Shown: positions 28,534 through 38,543, numbered from the stretch's first letter. The stretch: 64,000 nucleotides of DNA from Streptomyces umbrinus (GCF_030817415.1 NZ_JAUSZI010000002.1:5146001-5210000); one strand, 5' to 3'. Notes: generated from the letters alone by a model not told the origin. Program-made: numbers and translations.

Positions 28534-30877
28534 TCAGGCGCGTGGGCCCACCAGCGGGTCCGCTCCCTGCCCGGCAACCGGCTCCGCGGTCACCACGGGT
28601 TCCGCGGGGCTCTCGGCGGCCGCTGCGGCGGGCGCCGGTTCGTCGGCCCCCTCCAGGCTGATGCCGGGCAGCCAGGCCAGCCGGCTCGGCATCTTCCAAC
28701 TGGCGTCGCCGAACAGGGCGAGCGAGGCCGGCAGCAGGATGCCGCGGACGATCGTGGCGTCGATGAGGACCGCGGTGGCAAGGCCCACGCCGACCATCTT
28801 GTAGTCGATCGCGGAGAGCGTGCCGAACACCGAGAACACCGCGACCATCACGACCGCGGCACTGGTGACCACGCCCGCGCTGCGGCTGATGCCCTCCACG
28901 ACGGCCTCCTTGGTGTCCAGACCGCGCCCCCGGTCGGTACTCGCGCACCCGGCTCAGGATGAACACGTGGTAGTCCATGCTCAGGCCGAAGAGCGTGACG
29001 AACATGAACAGCGGCAGCCAGCTCACGACCGCGCCGTACGACCGGAAGTCGAGCAGCGACGACAGGTGCCCGTCCTGGAAGACCAGGGTGAGCACGCCGT
29101 AGGCGGAGCCGATCGACAGCAGGTTCAGCACGATCGAGATCAGCGGGATGGCCAGCGACCGGAACGCCGCCGTGAGCAGCACGAACGCCAGCAGGATCAC
29201 GAAGCCGAAGACGTACGGTGTGCTCTCGCTCAGCGCGGAGTTGAAGTCCTCCTGCTTGGCCGTGTCACCCGACACGGCGTACTCGACGCCGTCGACCTTG
29301 CCGAACGAGGCGGGCAGCGCCTTCTCGCGCAGCTCCTCGAGCGCGGCGACGGACGCGGCGTTCTTCCCGTCGCCGGCCAGCGGCACCCGGACGACCAGGA
29401 CGCTGCGGCTGCTGTCCACGGGCGACTTGACCAGCGAGGTGCCGATCGGCCCGTGCAACGTGCCGTTGCTGTCCGCGACCTGCCGCTCGAGCTCGGCGAG
29501 CGCTCCCTCGACGGCCGGGCCGTTCAGGTCGCCGCCGCGCACCATGACCTCGGCGGGCTCGGTGTCCGTGTCGGAGGGGAAGGCCTGCTGCAGCCGGTCG
29601 AGGGCCTGCAACGCGGGCACGTCGGTGGGCATCCGGTGCTTGAGGTCCGGGTCGGACAGCTTCATGCCGAGCGCGGGCAGCGCGAGGAGCGCGAGGACGA
29701 GCGCACCGACGCCGCCCCACAGCAGGGGCCGCTTGACGACCCGGCGCACCAGGCCGCCCCAGACACGCGAATCGCGCACCTCGGTACGGCGCTTGCCCAG
29801 CCACGGCAGCCTCCACTTGTCGACACGCTCCCCGAGCCAGGACAGCACGGCCGGCAGCACGGTGACCGAGCCGATCATGGCGATCGCGACGACGGCGATG
29901 GTGCCGATGGTCATGCCGGTGAAGGTCTCGATGCCGGTGAAGAACAGCCCGGCCAGCGCGACGATCACGGTGAGCCCCGAGACGACGACGGCCTTGCCGG
30001 AGGTACGCCCGGCGATCAGCAGGGCGGTGTCGTTGTCGTGCCCGGCGGCACGTTCCTCCCTGGCGCGGCGCAGATAGAACAGCGAGTAGTCCACGCCGAC
30101 GGCCATGCCGATGAGCAGGACCACCGACGGGGTGCTGTCGCCCATGGCGATCCACTTGCCGGCGAAGGTGAGCGCGCCCATGGCGGCCACCACCGACACC
30201 AGCGAGATCAGGACCGGGATGCCGGCGGAGACGAGCGAGCCGAAGACCACCGCGAGGATGATGACGGTGAGCGGGATGGACAGGATCTCGGCGCGGGCGA
30301 AGTCCTCGTCCTTGATGTCACCGATCGCCTGGCTGACGCTGACCTTGCCGGTCTGTGTGATGGTGACGCCGGGGTGCGCGCGCTGCTGCTCCTGGATCGC
30401 CTTCTGCATCGGCACCAGCGAGTAGCCGGTCACCGAGAAGCGCACCACGGCCGAGCGGCCGTCCTTGGAGACGAGCTTCTGCCCGGCCTCGGCCGAGTCG
30501 GTGGGCGAGGTGATGTCGGAGGCCCATCGGGCGCCGGTTTCGTCCTTGCCGAGGCCCCGCAGCGCCTCGGCCACGTCCTCGGCCGCCTCACGCATCGCCG
30601 GGTTGTCGGCGTACCCGGATGCCTTGGCCCCGGCCTCGATCAGGACGTTCTCCTGGGGCGGCGAGAAGACCTGGGCCTCTTCGAGCATCCTCTGTGCGCG
30701 GCCGGTCTCGCCCGGCGAGTGCTCGCTGCGGCTGGTGCTGCCGAGCCCCGCCCCCAGGGCGATGATCAGGACGACAAGCCCGATCCAGCCGAAGCCCGCC
30801 TTCTTGCGATGGTGGACGCTCCAGTACGTGACGCGTTCGACCAGCGGGCGCCGGCCGGAGTCGGGTGCTTGGTTCAT
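28534..30877 (-). pseudogene. MmpL/RND-family exporter with a frameshift near 28937
   Basis: This is an MmpL-type transporter of about 780 residues when read through one frame change. The first ~646 residues run from the ATG at 30877 with the usual layout: a TM helix near residue 30, a large external loop, five TM helices, a repeat of this arrangement, and GLSMDYHVFILSRVREY. There the frame breaks, and the expected continuation GLDTKEAVVEGISRSAG and the last membrane helices occur in another frame ending at 28534. Inserting one base at about 28937 (a CG dinucleotide lost from CGCGAC) restores REYRDRGRGLDTKEAV perfectly. Without it the protein has an aberrant Arg/Gly-rich tail to 28349. This is either a true inactivating mutation or a sequencing error. 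The role would be lipopeptide export. Confidence 0.85.
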
Positions 30878-30934
30878 GATGATGTCCTCGTCGTAGAGGG
30901 CTTCCCACGCTGGCAGCAGCACCTCATCGGACTT

Positions 30935-30950
30935 CTATATCCGCTCGCTA
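30935..30950 (-). promoter_or_regulatory. Degenerate operator-like element (upstream of the MmpL gene)
   Basis: In gene orientation TAGCG-AGCGGA-TATAG: one perfect pentamer and a poor partner at the same 11-bp spacing, 58 bases before the MmpL start. It overlaps the stop codon of the ACP gene. I include it because its position matches the other elements. On sequence alone it is weak. Confidence 0.35.
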
Positions 30951-31250
30951 CGAGGCCAGTTCGGCCGCGAGGTGGGCGGTGATCGCGTCGATGGTGGGGT
31001 GGTCCCAGGCCAGGGTCGGCTCGACGACGAGGCCGAAGCGGTCCTCCACATCGCCGCACAGGGTCAGGGCGTAGACCGAGTCGAGGCCCAGCTCGGCGAG
31101 CTGAGCGCCCTCGTCGATCTCCGCCGCGGGCCGCTCCAGGTAGTAGCCGACGCGGTCGACCAGCCACCCGCGGATCGCCTGCGGTGTGATGTCGGAGGCG
31201 GTGGTCGCGGTGGTTGTGGTCGCGGTGGTCGTGGTCGTGGTCTCGGTCAT
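30948..31250 (-). CDS. Acyl carrier protein (ACP-3), FAAL partner
   Basis: A 100-residue carrier protein with a phosphopantetheine site in LGLDSVYALTLCGDVEDRFG near residue 56. The first ~18 residues are almost entirely Thr and Ala, encoded by a simple repeat, and are probably disordered. The start ATG at 31250 overlaps the stop of the acyl-CoA dehydrogenase gene (ATGA). The order FAAL-ACAD, ACAD, ACP implies that the adenylated fatty acid is loaded onto this ACP and desaturated there, as with lipopeptide starter systems. It could also present the acyl chain to the free-standing C domain. Confidence 0.92.
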   Translation of the reverse strand: MTETTTTTTATTTTATTASDITPQAIRGWLVDRVGYYLERPAAEIDEGAQLAELGLDSVYALTLCGDVEDRFGLVVEPTLAWDHPTIDAITAHLAAELAS

Positions 31251-33172
31251 GACGGGACTCCTCGGTCGGGGACGGACCGGCGGGCGAGCCGTCCGCGGAA
31301 CAGGTCGAACGTGAGATCGCCGGCGTGCCGTTCGACGAGCTCGTCGAACAGCTGCCGGGCGGCGGATTCGGGCAGCGGCCCCCGGCGCAGGCCGAGCCGC
31401 TCGGCGAGCCGGTGCAGTGCGGCAGTGGCCCAGCGCGGGTCGGCAAGGAAGGCGGCACGATCGTCGGCACCGGCACCGGCATCGGCATCCGCGTCGGCAC
31501 CGGCACCGGCACCGGCACCGGCATGGGTTTCGGTTTCCGCGCCGGAACCGTCACGGCGGGCGGCGACGGCGGTCGGGCTGTCGCCGTCGGCGGCATGCCA
31601 TACGCCCAGGCAGGCGGCCGCCGCGAGCAGCAGGGTGTACCGCTCGGCCAGCAGGAAGGCGCGGCGGCCCGCCACCGGGGTGCGGTCGCGCGGTGGAAGG
31701 GCGGCGGCGCGGCGGGCGAGTTCGGCGAGTTCCTCGGTGAACAGACGGGCCAGTTCGGCGAGTTCACCGAGCTCCGGGCGGCCGGCCGCCTCGTCGGTGA
31801 GTTCGCGGGCCACGGCCGGAAGGTGGCAGGCGAGCCGGTCGGTGCCGCGTGCGGTCAGTTCCAGGCGGCCGAAGTCGAGGGCGGGCAGCGGGTCGTCGAG
31901 CCGGAACAGCGCCTCGGGCGCGGCCGAGGGCGGGGTCCCGTCGAGCGCCGGCCGCCAGGCCCGCTCGGCGAGCCGCGGAAGCTGCGGGACGATGGTGGAG
32001 AGGCAGACCGCACCGCTCGCGTGGGCGAGGGCGACCACCGGCAGGTCCCGGGCCGCCTTCTGGAAGACGGCGTACGGCCCTTCGCGCAGATAACCGCGGG
32101 CGCCGAGCACCACCCCGAGCCGGTACGAGCTGTCCTGGAGGAATTTCGGCACCAGGTACTTCACCGCCGCGGAGCGCACGCTGGCCTCCTCCGGCAGCAG
32201 GTGCAGCGACCGGGCGCCGACGGCGGACAGCGCGTCGCAGATCAGCAGGTCCACGAAGGTGTCCGTCAACACCCCTCGCACTTCCGGAAGTTCACTGATG
32301 GGCCGCCCGTACAGCTGCCGCCGCCCGGCGAAGTCGAGGACCACGCGCAGCTGCGTGTCTCCGACGCCGACGACCATGCCGGGCAGCACACTGCGAGTGA
32401 CCTGGAACACCTTGAGGACGGTCTCCATGGCGCCGCCCTCCACCCCGAGGAGGGCGTCGGCCGGCACCGGGCAGGCGTCGAAGCCGATGCCGCCGAGCAG
32501 ACAGCCCCGTACGCCCGAGGTGGGGTGGCGGGCGGTGCGGTCCACGCGGTCCGGAGGCAGCTCGTCGAGGTCCAGCAGGAAGTGCGAGTGGCCGCGGCTG
32601 CCGGGGTGTTCATCGGTGCGGGCGAACAGGACGGCGGCCTCGGCCCGGCCGACGTTGTTGACCAGTTGCTTGCCGCCGTCGAGGAGACGGCCGCCGTCGG
32701 GCGCGGGCCGCGCGGCCGTGGAGATACGGGCGAAGTCGCTGCCGTGGGCGAGTTCGGTGTACGCGGCGACGATCCGGCCGCCGCCCAGCAGCAACTCCGC
32801 GGCCCGGCGCCGCTGCGCCGCGCTGCCGTCCGCCCAGACGGGCAGCCCGGCGATGAAGCTGGTGACGCCGTGGCCGATACCGAGCGCGCAGTCCCGGCGG
32901 AACAGGCCGCGCATGAGCAGCGCGAACCGGTCGGCGCGCTCGAACCGCCCGCCGTACGCCCCGGGCACGAACTCGGCGCCGAGCCCGAACTCCCGCAGCG
33001 CCCGCTCCCCTTCGGGCAGCAGCTCACCGCGTTCGTCGGCGCGGAGAACGGCGTCGAGCCCGAGCGGGTTGCCCGGCTCGTACGGGTCGCCGAGCAGCGC
33101 TTCGAGCCGGGCGATCCGGTCCAGTACGGGCTCGGCCCGTTCAGGGGCCTCGGAGGTCAGCGGATCCGTCAT
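31247..33172 (-). CDS. Acyl-CoA dehydrogenase-like flavoprotein 2
   Basis: A 641-residue acyl-CoA dehydrogenase homologue, longer than the usual ~380-400 because of an extended C-terminal helical region. It has the substrate/FAD segment AAYTELAHGSDFARIST, the GGKQLVNNVGRAEAAVLFAR core and a RRQLYGRPISELPEVR helix. Where the fused homologue reads VGIFDGSTAVNL, this one reads VALAHASGAVCL, so the acidic residue expected at the catalytic position is His. It may be structural, or may use a different base. The C-terminal part has a Gly/Ala/Asp run encoded by simple repeats near 31465-31530. The ATG at 33172 has AAGGA seven bases ahead. Confidence 0.87.
   Translation of the reverse strand: MTDPLTSEAPERAEPVLDRIARLEALLGDPYEPGNPLGLDAVLRADERGELLPEGERALREFGLGAEFVPGAYGGRFERADRFALLMRGLFRRDCALGIGHGVTSFIAGLPVWADGSAAQRRRAAELLLGGGRIVAAYTELAHGSDFARISTAARPAPDGGRLLDGGKQLVNNVGRAEAAVLFARTDEHPGSRGHSHFLLDLDELPPDRVDRTARHPTSGVRGCLLGGIGFDACPVPADALLGVEGGAMETVLKVFQVTRSVLPGMVVGVGDTQLRVVLDFAGRRQLYGRPISELPEVRGVLTDTFVDLLICDALSAVGARSLHLLPEEASVRSAAVKYLVPKFLQDSSYRLGVVLGARGYLREGPYAVFQKAARDLPVVALAHASGAVCLSTIVPQLPRLAERAWRPALDGTPPSAAPEALFRLDDPLPALDFGRLELTARGTDRLACHLPAVARELTDEAAGRPELGELAELARLFTEELAELARRAAALPPRDRTPVAGRRAFLLAERYTLLLAAAACLGVWHAADGDSPTAVAARRDGSGAETETHAGAGAGAGADADADAGAGADDRAAFLADPRWATAALHRLAERLGLRRGPLPESAARQLFDELVERHAGDLTFDLFRGRLARRSVPDRGVPS
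31465..31530. repeat. Simple GC-rich hexanucleotide repeats
   Basis: Imperfect head-to-tail copies of GGCACC/GGCATC lie in the dehydrogenase coding sequence and encode a Gly/Ala/Asp run in its C-terminal region. The array is in frame. The ACP start region near 31195-31245 has a similar ACC/GCG-type array coding for Thr/Ala. Confidence 0.75.
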
Positions 33173-33278
33173 GCTGCGTCCTTCGTCGGGCGGATGTCGG
33201 GGACCGGGTGTGCGGCCGTGCGGTGCCGGCGAGGCGGATCCGCGCGGCGCCGGCGCATCCCGGGCGGGGGCGGACCGC

Positions 33279-36200
33279 TCATGCCGCGTCCCTCGTCGCG
33301 CCGTCGGCCGGCCCCTCGGCCAGCGGGCAGCGCAGCAGCGAGAACAGCAGGCCCTCCTCGTACTGCGCGTGCAGGGCGGGCAGCAGTCCGTCCAGTGCCG
33401 GGCCGTCGAGGTCGTCCAGGTCCGGGACCTCGTTGAGTCGGCGCAGCAGGCGGGCCAGTACGGCGTCCAGCCACACGGTGCCGGCCCAGAGCGGGCCCGT
33501 GGCACGCGCCGTACCGGTGTTCTCCAGCCACAGGTGCAGGCTCGCCGCACCCGCGTACACCAGGGCGTATCTGCGTGCTGCCGCGAAGGCCTCCCGCGGC
33601 ACCTCCCTGGCGCGGTGCCGGTGGGCGCCGAGCTCCTCGTGCAGTTCGTCGGCGAGGGCGAGCAGTCGCTCGGCCTGCGCCACCACCCGGGGCGGCGCCA
33701 CGGCACGGGCCCGTTCCACGGCGTCCGGCAGGGACTGTACGACGCTGGAGCCGGACCGGGCGAAGAGAGTGAGCCGGTCGTGGTCGAGCTCGGGCACGGG
33801 CCGGTCGAGGCGGGCGGCCGACGCCACCGCGTCCCGGTCTGCCAGCCGCCCCCGCCAGCCGCGGGCGAGCACGGGGAACTGGTTGATCAGCGAGTTCAGG
33901 TTGACGGCCGTGCTGCCGTCGAAGATGCCGACGATCCGGTGGTCACGCTCCACCTTCTGGAAGGCGCCGTCGGCGAAGTCCCGGGTCAGCATCGCCCGCG
34001 CGCCGAGCAGCCCGCGCAGGCTGCCGATCACCTCGTCGCCGAGGGTCGGCACCAGGTATTTGGCCACGGCGGACACCGCGCTCTGCTCCGCGGTGAGGGT
34101 GTGTACGGACCGAGTAGCGACCAGGGACACCGCCTCCATGGCGAGCAGGTCGGCGTAGCACTCGGCCAGGGTTCTCGCCGCGTGCGGCAGTTCGGCGAGG
34201 GAACGCTGGTACAGCCGGTGGGTACGGGCGAAGTCCAGGGCGACGCGCAGCGCGTGGTCCGTCATGCCGAGCGACATCGCCGAGCAGAGCGTGCGGGTGA
34301 TCTGGAAACCCTTGAGGATGATCTCCAGGCCCGCGCCCTCGGCACCGATCAGCGCGTCCTCGGGGACCTCGGCACCGTCGAAGGCGATACCGCTGATGTC
34401 CGCGCCGCGCACTCCGTGGGTGGACACACCGTCGAGGGGCCGCCAACTCCCCGGCGCCAGCCGGGCCTTGTCGACGAGCAAGAGGCTGAAGCCCCGGCTG
34501 CCGGCCGTCGCCCTCGTACGGGCCAGCACGCAGACGAGCTCGGCCCGGGTGGCGTTGTTGATCAGCCACTTCTCGCCGTCGAGCCGCCAGCCACGGTCGG
34601 TGCGCTCGGCCCGCAGCTCCCCCGCGAGCAGGTCGCTGCCGTGGGAACGCTCGGTGAGCGCCAGCGAGATCACGGCGCCGCCCGCGACCCGCTTCGCGAG
34701 CGCCTCGGCCTGCTCCGGCCGCCCCGCCACCCATACCGACACGGCACCCAGGTAGGTCTTGACGTGCCCGAGCGCGACGGTGAAGTCCCGTCGCCCGAGC
34801 GTCCGGATGAGCTGCGACAGCTCTTCGCTGCTGCGCAGTTCTCCTCCGTGGCGCGCGGGCGCGAACCAGCGCGGCACTCCGAGCGCGTCCAGTTCCCGGC
34901 AGACGGCGGCGGGGAACTCCTCCGCCCGGTCCAGTTCGGCACCGCGGGCGAAGGAGAACTCCCGCCGCCCGTCCCGCGGATCCCCGAGCCGCTCCTCCAG
35001 CTCCCGGCCGAGTGCGTACGGGTCCCAGGGGGCGCCGTCCGCGGCGGGCGGCACGCTCAGTTCACGTACCGGCCGGTCCCTCACCGCGGCGACTTCCGGC
35101 GCCAGCTCTTCGTGCAGTGCGTCCAGTTCACCGTCCTCGAAGAGCCGCCGCATCAGCGTCCGCTGGATCTTGCCGCTCGTCGTGCGCCGGATCCGCCCGG
35201 CCCTGACGAGGACGACGCCCCCGACCCGTACGCCCAGCCGCTGTGCGAGGCGGGCGCGGGCACCACGCGCCAGGGCGGTCAGCGCGGCCTCCTGGAGCCC
35301 GCGACCGCGCACCTCCTGAACGGCGACGATCTGCTCCGCCGCGGGACTGCCACCGGGCCGGACCCCGAAGACGGCGGCGGGCAGATCGGCGAAGGCCGGA
35401 TCCAGGTCACGCAGTTCGCGTTCGATGTCGTGCGGATACAGATTCCGTCCGTGCACGATGATCATTTCCTTGATGCGCCCGGTCACGTACAGCTCCCCGG
35501 AGCGCAGGGCGCCCAGATCCCCCGTACGCAGGAATCCCCGGTCCCCGCCGGCCGTCACCGCGTCGAAGGTCCGCGCGCTCTCCTCGGGCCGGTTCCAGTA
35601 CCCGAGCGCGACGCTGCCGCCCCGGACCCAGATCTCGCCGACGTGCCCGTCCGGCAGCTCGACCCGGCTGTCCGGATCGACGATCCGCAGATCGAGCCCG
35701 CGCACGATGCCGCTGCCGGCCAGCTCCTGCACACCGTCGGCCCGTTCGGGCGTGGTTGCCGCGATGACCTCGCCGCGGGCCAGCGCGGCCATGTCCGCGC
35801 GCAGCACCGTCGGCGCCCGCTCGGCCCGGGTGCCGGCGACGTAGAGCGTAGCCTCGGCGAGCCCGTACCCGGGCAGTAGCGAGCGGGGCGAGAACCCCGC
35901 CGGGGCGAAGCGCTCCGCGAAGCGGGCGAGGGTCGCGGCGTCGACGGGTTCGGCGCCGTTGCAGGCGTACCGCCAGCTGGACAGGTCGAGGCCGGCGGTC
36001 TGCTCCTCGGTGAGCCTGCGGGCGCACAGGTCGTAGGCGAAGTTGGGTGCGCAGCTGATGTCGGCGCGATGCCGCTCGATCAGCCGCAGCCAGGAGACGG
36101 GCCGCTTGAGGAAGTCGGTGGACGACATGAGCACCGCGGTGCCGCCCAGGTACAGCGGGGCGAGCATCATCGCGATCAGGCCCATGTCGTGGTGCGCGGG

Positions 36201-36827
36201 CAGCCAGCTGCACCAGGTCATACCGCCGTGCCAGCCGTGGCAGTCCCGCATCAGCCCCAGGTTGTGCACGAGCGCGCCGTGCGGAACCATCACGCCCTTC
36301 GGGTCGCTGGTCGACCCCGAGGTGTACTGCAGGAAACCGAGTGTGTCGGCCGCGACAGGATGCTCGGCCCACGCCTCCCCGTCACCGTCCCGCTCGGCCG
36401 CCTCGACGGCATGCATCCTCAGTCCGGGCAGCGCACCCCGCCCGTCCTCCAGCCAACGGCCCACGGCGGACTCACCCGCCTCGTCCGTCAGCACCAGCCG
36501 TGCCCCGGTGTCCACGGCGATCGCGGTCGTCCGGGCCTCCTGCCGCCCGAACCCACCGGGCACCGGAACCGGCACCGGAACCGCACCCGCGTACAGACAG
36601 GCCAGGAAGGCCCGCAGAAACCCGGTCCCGGGCCCGCAGGAGACGAGAACCCTCTCCCCGGGCTCGACGGTCCCGCCGAGCCACTGCGCGGCGGCCCGCG
36701 CCCGCCGGTCCAGTTCCCCGTACGCCAGATCCTCCTCACCGGCATCCGAGCTGAACCGGACCGCGCTGCGCCGCGGCGCCAGGACCACCCTGCGCCGCAC
36801 GGCACTGACAAAGCTCTCGAAGCCGGA
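33279..36827 (-). CDS. Fatty acyl-AMP ligase fused to an acyl-CoA dehydrogenase
   Basis: A 1182-residue fusion. Residues ~1-590 form a FAAL: FLQYTSGSTSDPKGVMVPHG as the phosphate loop region, LPAHHDMGLIAMML, PGYGLAEATLY, and a C-terminal TSGKIQRTLMRRL. Residues ~620-1182 form an acyl-CoA dehydrogenase with LALTERSHGSDLLAG, DGEKWLINNATRAEL and VGIFDGSTAVNL, where Asp sits at the usual base position. The protein should adenylate a fatty acid, load it on an ACP and introduce a double bond. The frame is open up to 36917, but that start would lie inside operator element 3. The GTG at 36827 (VSGFESFVSAVRRR) with AGAGGG upstream gives the normal FAAL N-terminus and the usual 80-base distance to the operator. 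Confidence 0.92.
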   Translation of the reverse strand, partial: SGFESFVSAVRRRVVLAPRRSAVRFSSDAGEEDLAYGELDRRARAAAQWLGGTVEPGERVLVSCGPGTGFLRAFLACLYAGAVPVPVPVPGGFGRQEARTTAIAVDTGARLVLTDEAGESAVGRWLEDGRGALPGLRMHAVEAAERDGDGEAWAEHPVAADTLGFLQYTSGSTSDPKGVMVPHGALVHNLGLMRDCHGWHGGMTWCSWLPAHHDMGLIAMMLAPLYLGGTAVLMSSTDFLKRPVSWLRLIERHRADISCAPNFAYDLCARRLTEEQTAGLDLSSWRYACNGAEPVDAATLARFAERFAPAGFSPRSLLPGYGLAEATLYVAGTRAERAPTVLRADMAALARGEVIAATTPERADGVQELAGSGIVRGLDLRIVDPDSRVELPDGHVGEIWVRGGSVALGYWNRPEESARTFDAVTAGGDRGFLRTGDLGALRSGELYVTGRIKEMIIVHGRNLYPHDIERELRDLDPAFADLPAAVFGVRPGGSPAAEQIVAVQEVRGRGLQEAALTALARGARARLAQRLGVRVGGVVLVRAGRIRRTTSGKIQRTLMRRLFEDGELDALHEELAPEVAAVRDRPVRELSVPPAADGAPWDPYALGRELEERLGDPRDGRREFSFARGAELDRAEEFPAAVCRELDALGVPRWFAPARHGGELRSSEELSQLIRTLGRRDFTVALGHVKTYLGAVSVWVAGRPEQAEALAKRVAGGAVISLALTERSHGSDLLAGELRAERTDRGWRLDGEKWLINNATRAELVCVLARTRATAGSRGFSLLLVDKARLAPGSWRPLDGVSTHGVRGADISGIAFDGAEVPEDALIGAEGAGLEIILKGFQITRTLCSAMSLGMTDHALRVALDFARTHRLYQRSLAELPHAARTLAECYADLLAMEAVSLVATRSVHTLTAEQSAVSAVAKYLVPTLGDEVIGSLRGLLGARAMLTRDFADGAFQKVERDHRIVGIFDGSTAVNLNSLINQFPVLARGWRGRLADRDAVASAARLDRPVPELDHDRLTLFARSGSSVVQSLPDAVERARAVAPPRVVAQAERLLALADELHEELGAHRHRAREVPREAFAAARRYALVYAGAASLHLWLENTGTARATGPLWAGTVWLDAVLARLLRRLNEVPDLDDLDGPALDGLLPALHAQYEEGLLFSLLRCPLAEGPADGATRDAA

Positions 36828-36906
36828 CACCCAACTACCCACCCTCTGCGATTGCTTGGAACCGCGCTCACCCAGCAGCGGACACCAACCAGCCAACCGA
36901 GGCCCG

Positions 36907-36922
36907 CTATGCGGCACCTATA
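36907..36922 (-). promoter_or_regulatory. Cluster operator-like element 3 (upstream of FAAL-ACAD)
   Basis: In gene orientation TATAG-GTGCCG-CATAG with pentamers 11 bp apart. It lies 80 bases before the GTG at 36827 and just downstream of the isomerase gene that ends the PKS operon. It marks a new transcription unit for the FAAL, dehydrogenase and ACP genes. Confidence 0.74.
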
Positions 36923-37024
36923 TGCGAGGGGACCCGCCCTGACGGAACCCCGAAGGGCCGCCGCACAACGCCGGGGGAAGCGTCGTACGGCGGCCCGGGG
37001 ACGGCGGCCGGCCGGAAGGCCGGC

Positions 37025-37723
37025 TCAACCGCACCCGCCCGCGTGCCCGTCGTCGACGGACGACACGGACGGCGGAAGCGGGGTCCCGGAGACTCCCGGG
37101 ACCCCGGCAGGGTCAGCGGCGGTCCTCTCCTCGATCGCCGCGACGAAGTCCGGCAACCGGTCGACGCCCCAGTACTTGTCGTAGTGATCGACGAAGAACG
37201 GCACCCCGAAGACCCCGTCCCGCTGGATCTCCAGCAGCACCCGCACCCCCTCCGCCCGCAACGAGGAGTCATCGGCGGCGCACGCCAACTCCTCCTGCCC
37301 CAGCCCGAGTTCCCCGGCGAACCCCGCGATCACCGTCCGGTCGCAGATATCGAGACCGAGCTCCCAGCGGGCCCGTGCGGCAAGGGCGACGAACTCGGGT
37401 CCCCTGCCGTGCCGGGCCGCCGCGAGGTACCCGAGATGCGGCACCTCCCACACCGGCTCCCGGTCCACCGGCCAGGTGAACTCCAGCCCCCGCCCGGCAG
37501 CGAGCCGCCGCACGTCCTGAAGGATGTACCGGTGCTTCTCGGCCGACATGGGCGTGTACGGAAAGGCGCCCCCCGCTTCCGCGAGCAGCTTCCGGCTCAG
37601 TTCGTCCGGCTCGAAGAAGGGAACCCACTCCACGGCCTCCGCCGTCCGCGGATACCGGTCGATGAGATCCCGGTAGGCGAGCCACGAGTAGGGACTGCGC
37701 AACGAGAAGTAGAAGCGCGGCAC
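37025..37723 (-). CDS. DsbA-fold isomerase of the 2-hydroxychromene-2-carboxylate isomerase family
   Basis: A 232-residue thioredoxin-like protein starting FYFSLRSPYSWLAYRDL, the family signature with a Ser in place of the redox CxxC. A later segment FGVPFFVDHYDKYWGVDRL is also typical. Members of this family catalyse glutathione-dependent or cofactor-free double-bond isomerisations. Its place at the end of a polyene-type PKS operon suggests cis/trans or positional isomerisation of an unsaturated acyl chain; this is inference. The start is uncertain: the GTG at 37723 fits the domain, while a GTG at 37750 would add nine residues, and neither has a good ribosome-binding site. Confidence 0.82.
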   Translation of the reverse strand: MPRFYFSLRSPYSWLAYRDLIDRYPRTAEAVEWVPFFEPDELSRKLLAEAGGAFPYTPMSAEKHRYILQDVRRLAAGRGLEFTWPVDREPVWEVPHLGYLAAARHGRGPEFVALAARARWELGLDICDRTVIAGFAGELGLGQEELACAADDSSLRAEGVRVLLEIQRDGVFGVPFFVDHYDKYWGVDRLPDFVAAIEERTAADPAGVPGVSGTPLPPSVSSVDDGHAGGCG

Positions 37724-37758
37724 GCGCCCGCGCCGCCGCCCCCCGCGCACGGCGGCGC

Positions 37759-38532
37759 TCACAGCGCGATGCCGCCGTCCACCTGGAGGACCTGCCCGGT
37801 GATGTAGGCGGCCTCGGGCGAGAGGAGGAAGGCGACCAGCGAAGCCACGTCCTCGGGCCGGCCGAACCTCTTCAGGGGTATCCGCCCGAGCATCTCCCTG
37901 GCCACCTTGGGCGGCAGCGCCGAGGTCATGTCCGTGTCGATGAATCCCGGCGCCACCGTGTTGGCCCGGATCCCGTGCCGCCCGCCCTCCTTGGCGAAGG
38001 AGCGGGTGAAGCCGATGATCCCGGCCTTGGACGCCGAGTAGTTGGTCTGCCCCGCGTTGCCCGCGACCCCGGCCACCGAGGAGAGCGTGACCACGGCGCC
38101 GCCGCCCCGCTTGATCATCGGGAAGGCCACCGCGCGGCACAGGTTGTAGGTGCCGTCGAGGTTGGTGCGGACGACCGCGTCCCAGTCCTCGTCCGGCATC
38201 AGCACCAGCGGGCCGTCCCTGGTGATGCCGGCCGAGGTGACCGCCGCCGAGACCGGGCCGAGCTCCTCGTCGGCCGCGGCGACGAACTCCTTCACCTGCG
38301 TACGGTCCGTCACATCCACCCGCCGGGACAGCACCCGCCGCCCCAGCGCACGTACCTCCTTCTCCACCACGGCCGCCGCCTCCTCGTCGGAGCGGTAGCA
38401 GAAGCCGATGTCGTAGCCGTCGCGTGCCAGCCGCACCACGACGGCGCGGCCGATACCCCGCGAACCGCCGGTGACCAGCGCGACCTTGTCGTTCGAAGCC
38501 GAGTGCACGGCAGTTGCGCTCTCCTCGGACAC
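37759..38532 (-). CDS. 3-ketoacyl-ACP reductase (FabG-type)
   Basis: A 257-residue short-chain dehydrogenase with NADPH motif [10 protein letters not shown] near residue 22, a catalytic Ser in [17 protein letters not shown] (YxxxK) and the C-terminal GQVLQVDGG. It reduces the beta-keto group after each polyketide extension. The GTG at 38532 has AGGAG ahead and follows the dehydratase stop by 11 bases. Position between the dehydratases and the isomerase makes it the ketoreductase of the type II PKS. Confidence 0.93.
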   Translation of the reverse strand: MSEESATAVHSASNDKVALVTGGSRGIGRAVVVRLARDGYDIGFCYRSDEEAAAVVEKEVRALGRRVLSRRVDVTDRTQVKEFVAAADEELGPVSAAVTSAGITRDGPLVLMPDEDWDAVVRTNLDGTYNLCRAVAFPMIKRGGGAVVTLSSVAGVAGNAGQTNYSASKAGIIGFTRSFAKEGGRHGIRANTVAPGFIDTDMTSALPPKVAREMLGRIPLKRFGRPEDVASLVAFLLSPEAAYITGQVLQVDGGIAL

Positions 38533-38543
38533 GGACCCTCTCC

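Noticed and set aside
36827..36917. Upstream start for the FAAL fusion at GTG 36917
   Set aside because: This start lies inside operator element 3, and the added residues do not look like a FAAL N-terminus. GTG 36827 fits both the domain and the operator spacing.
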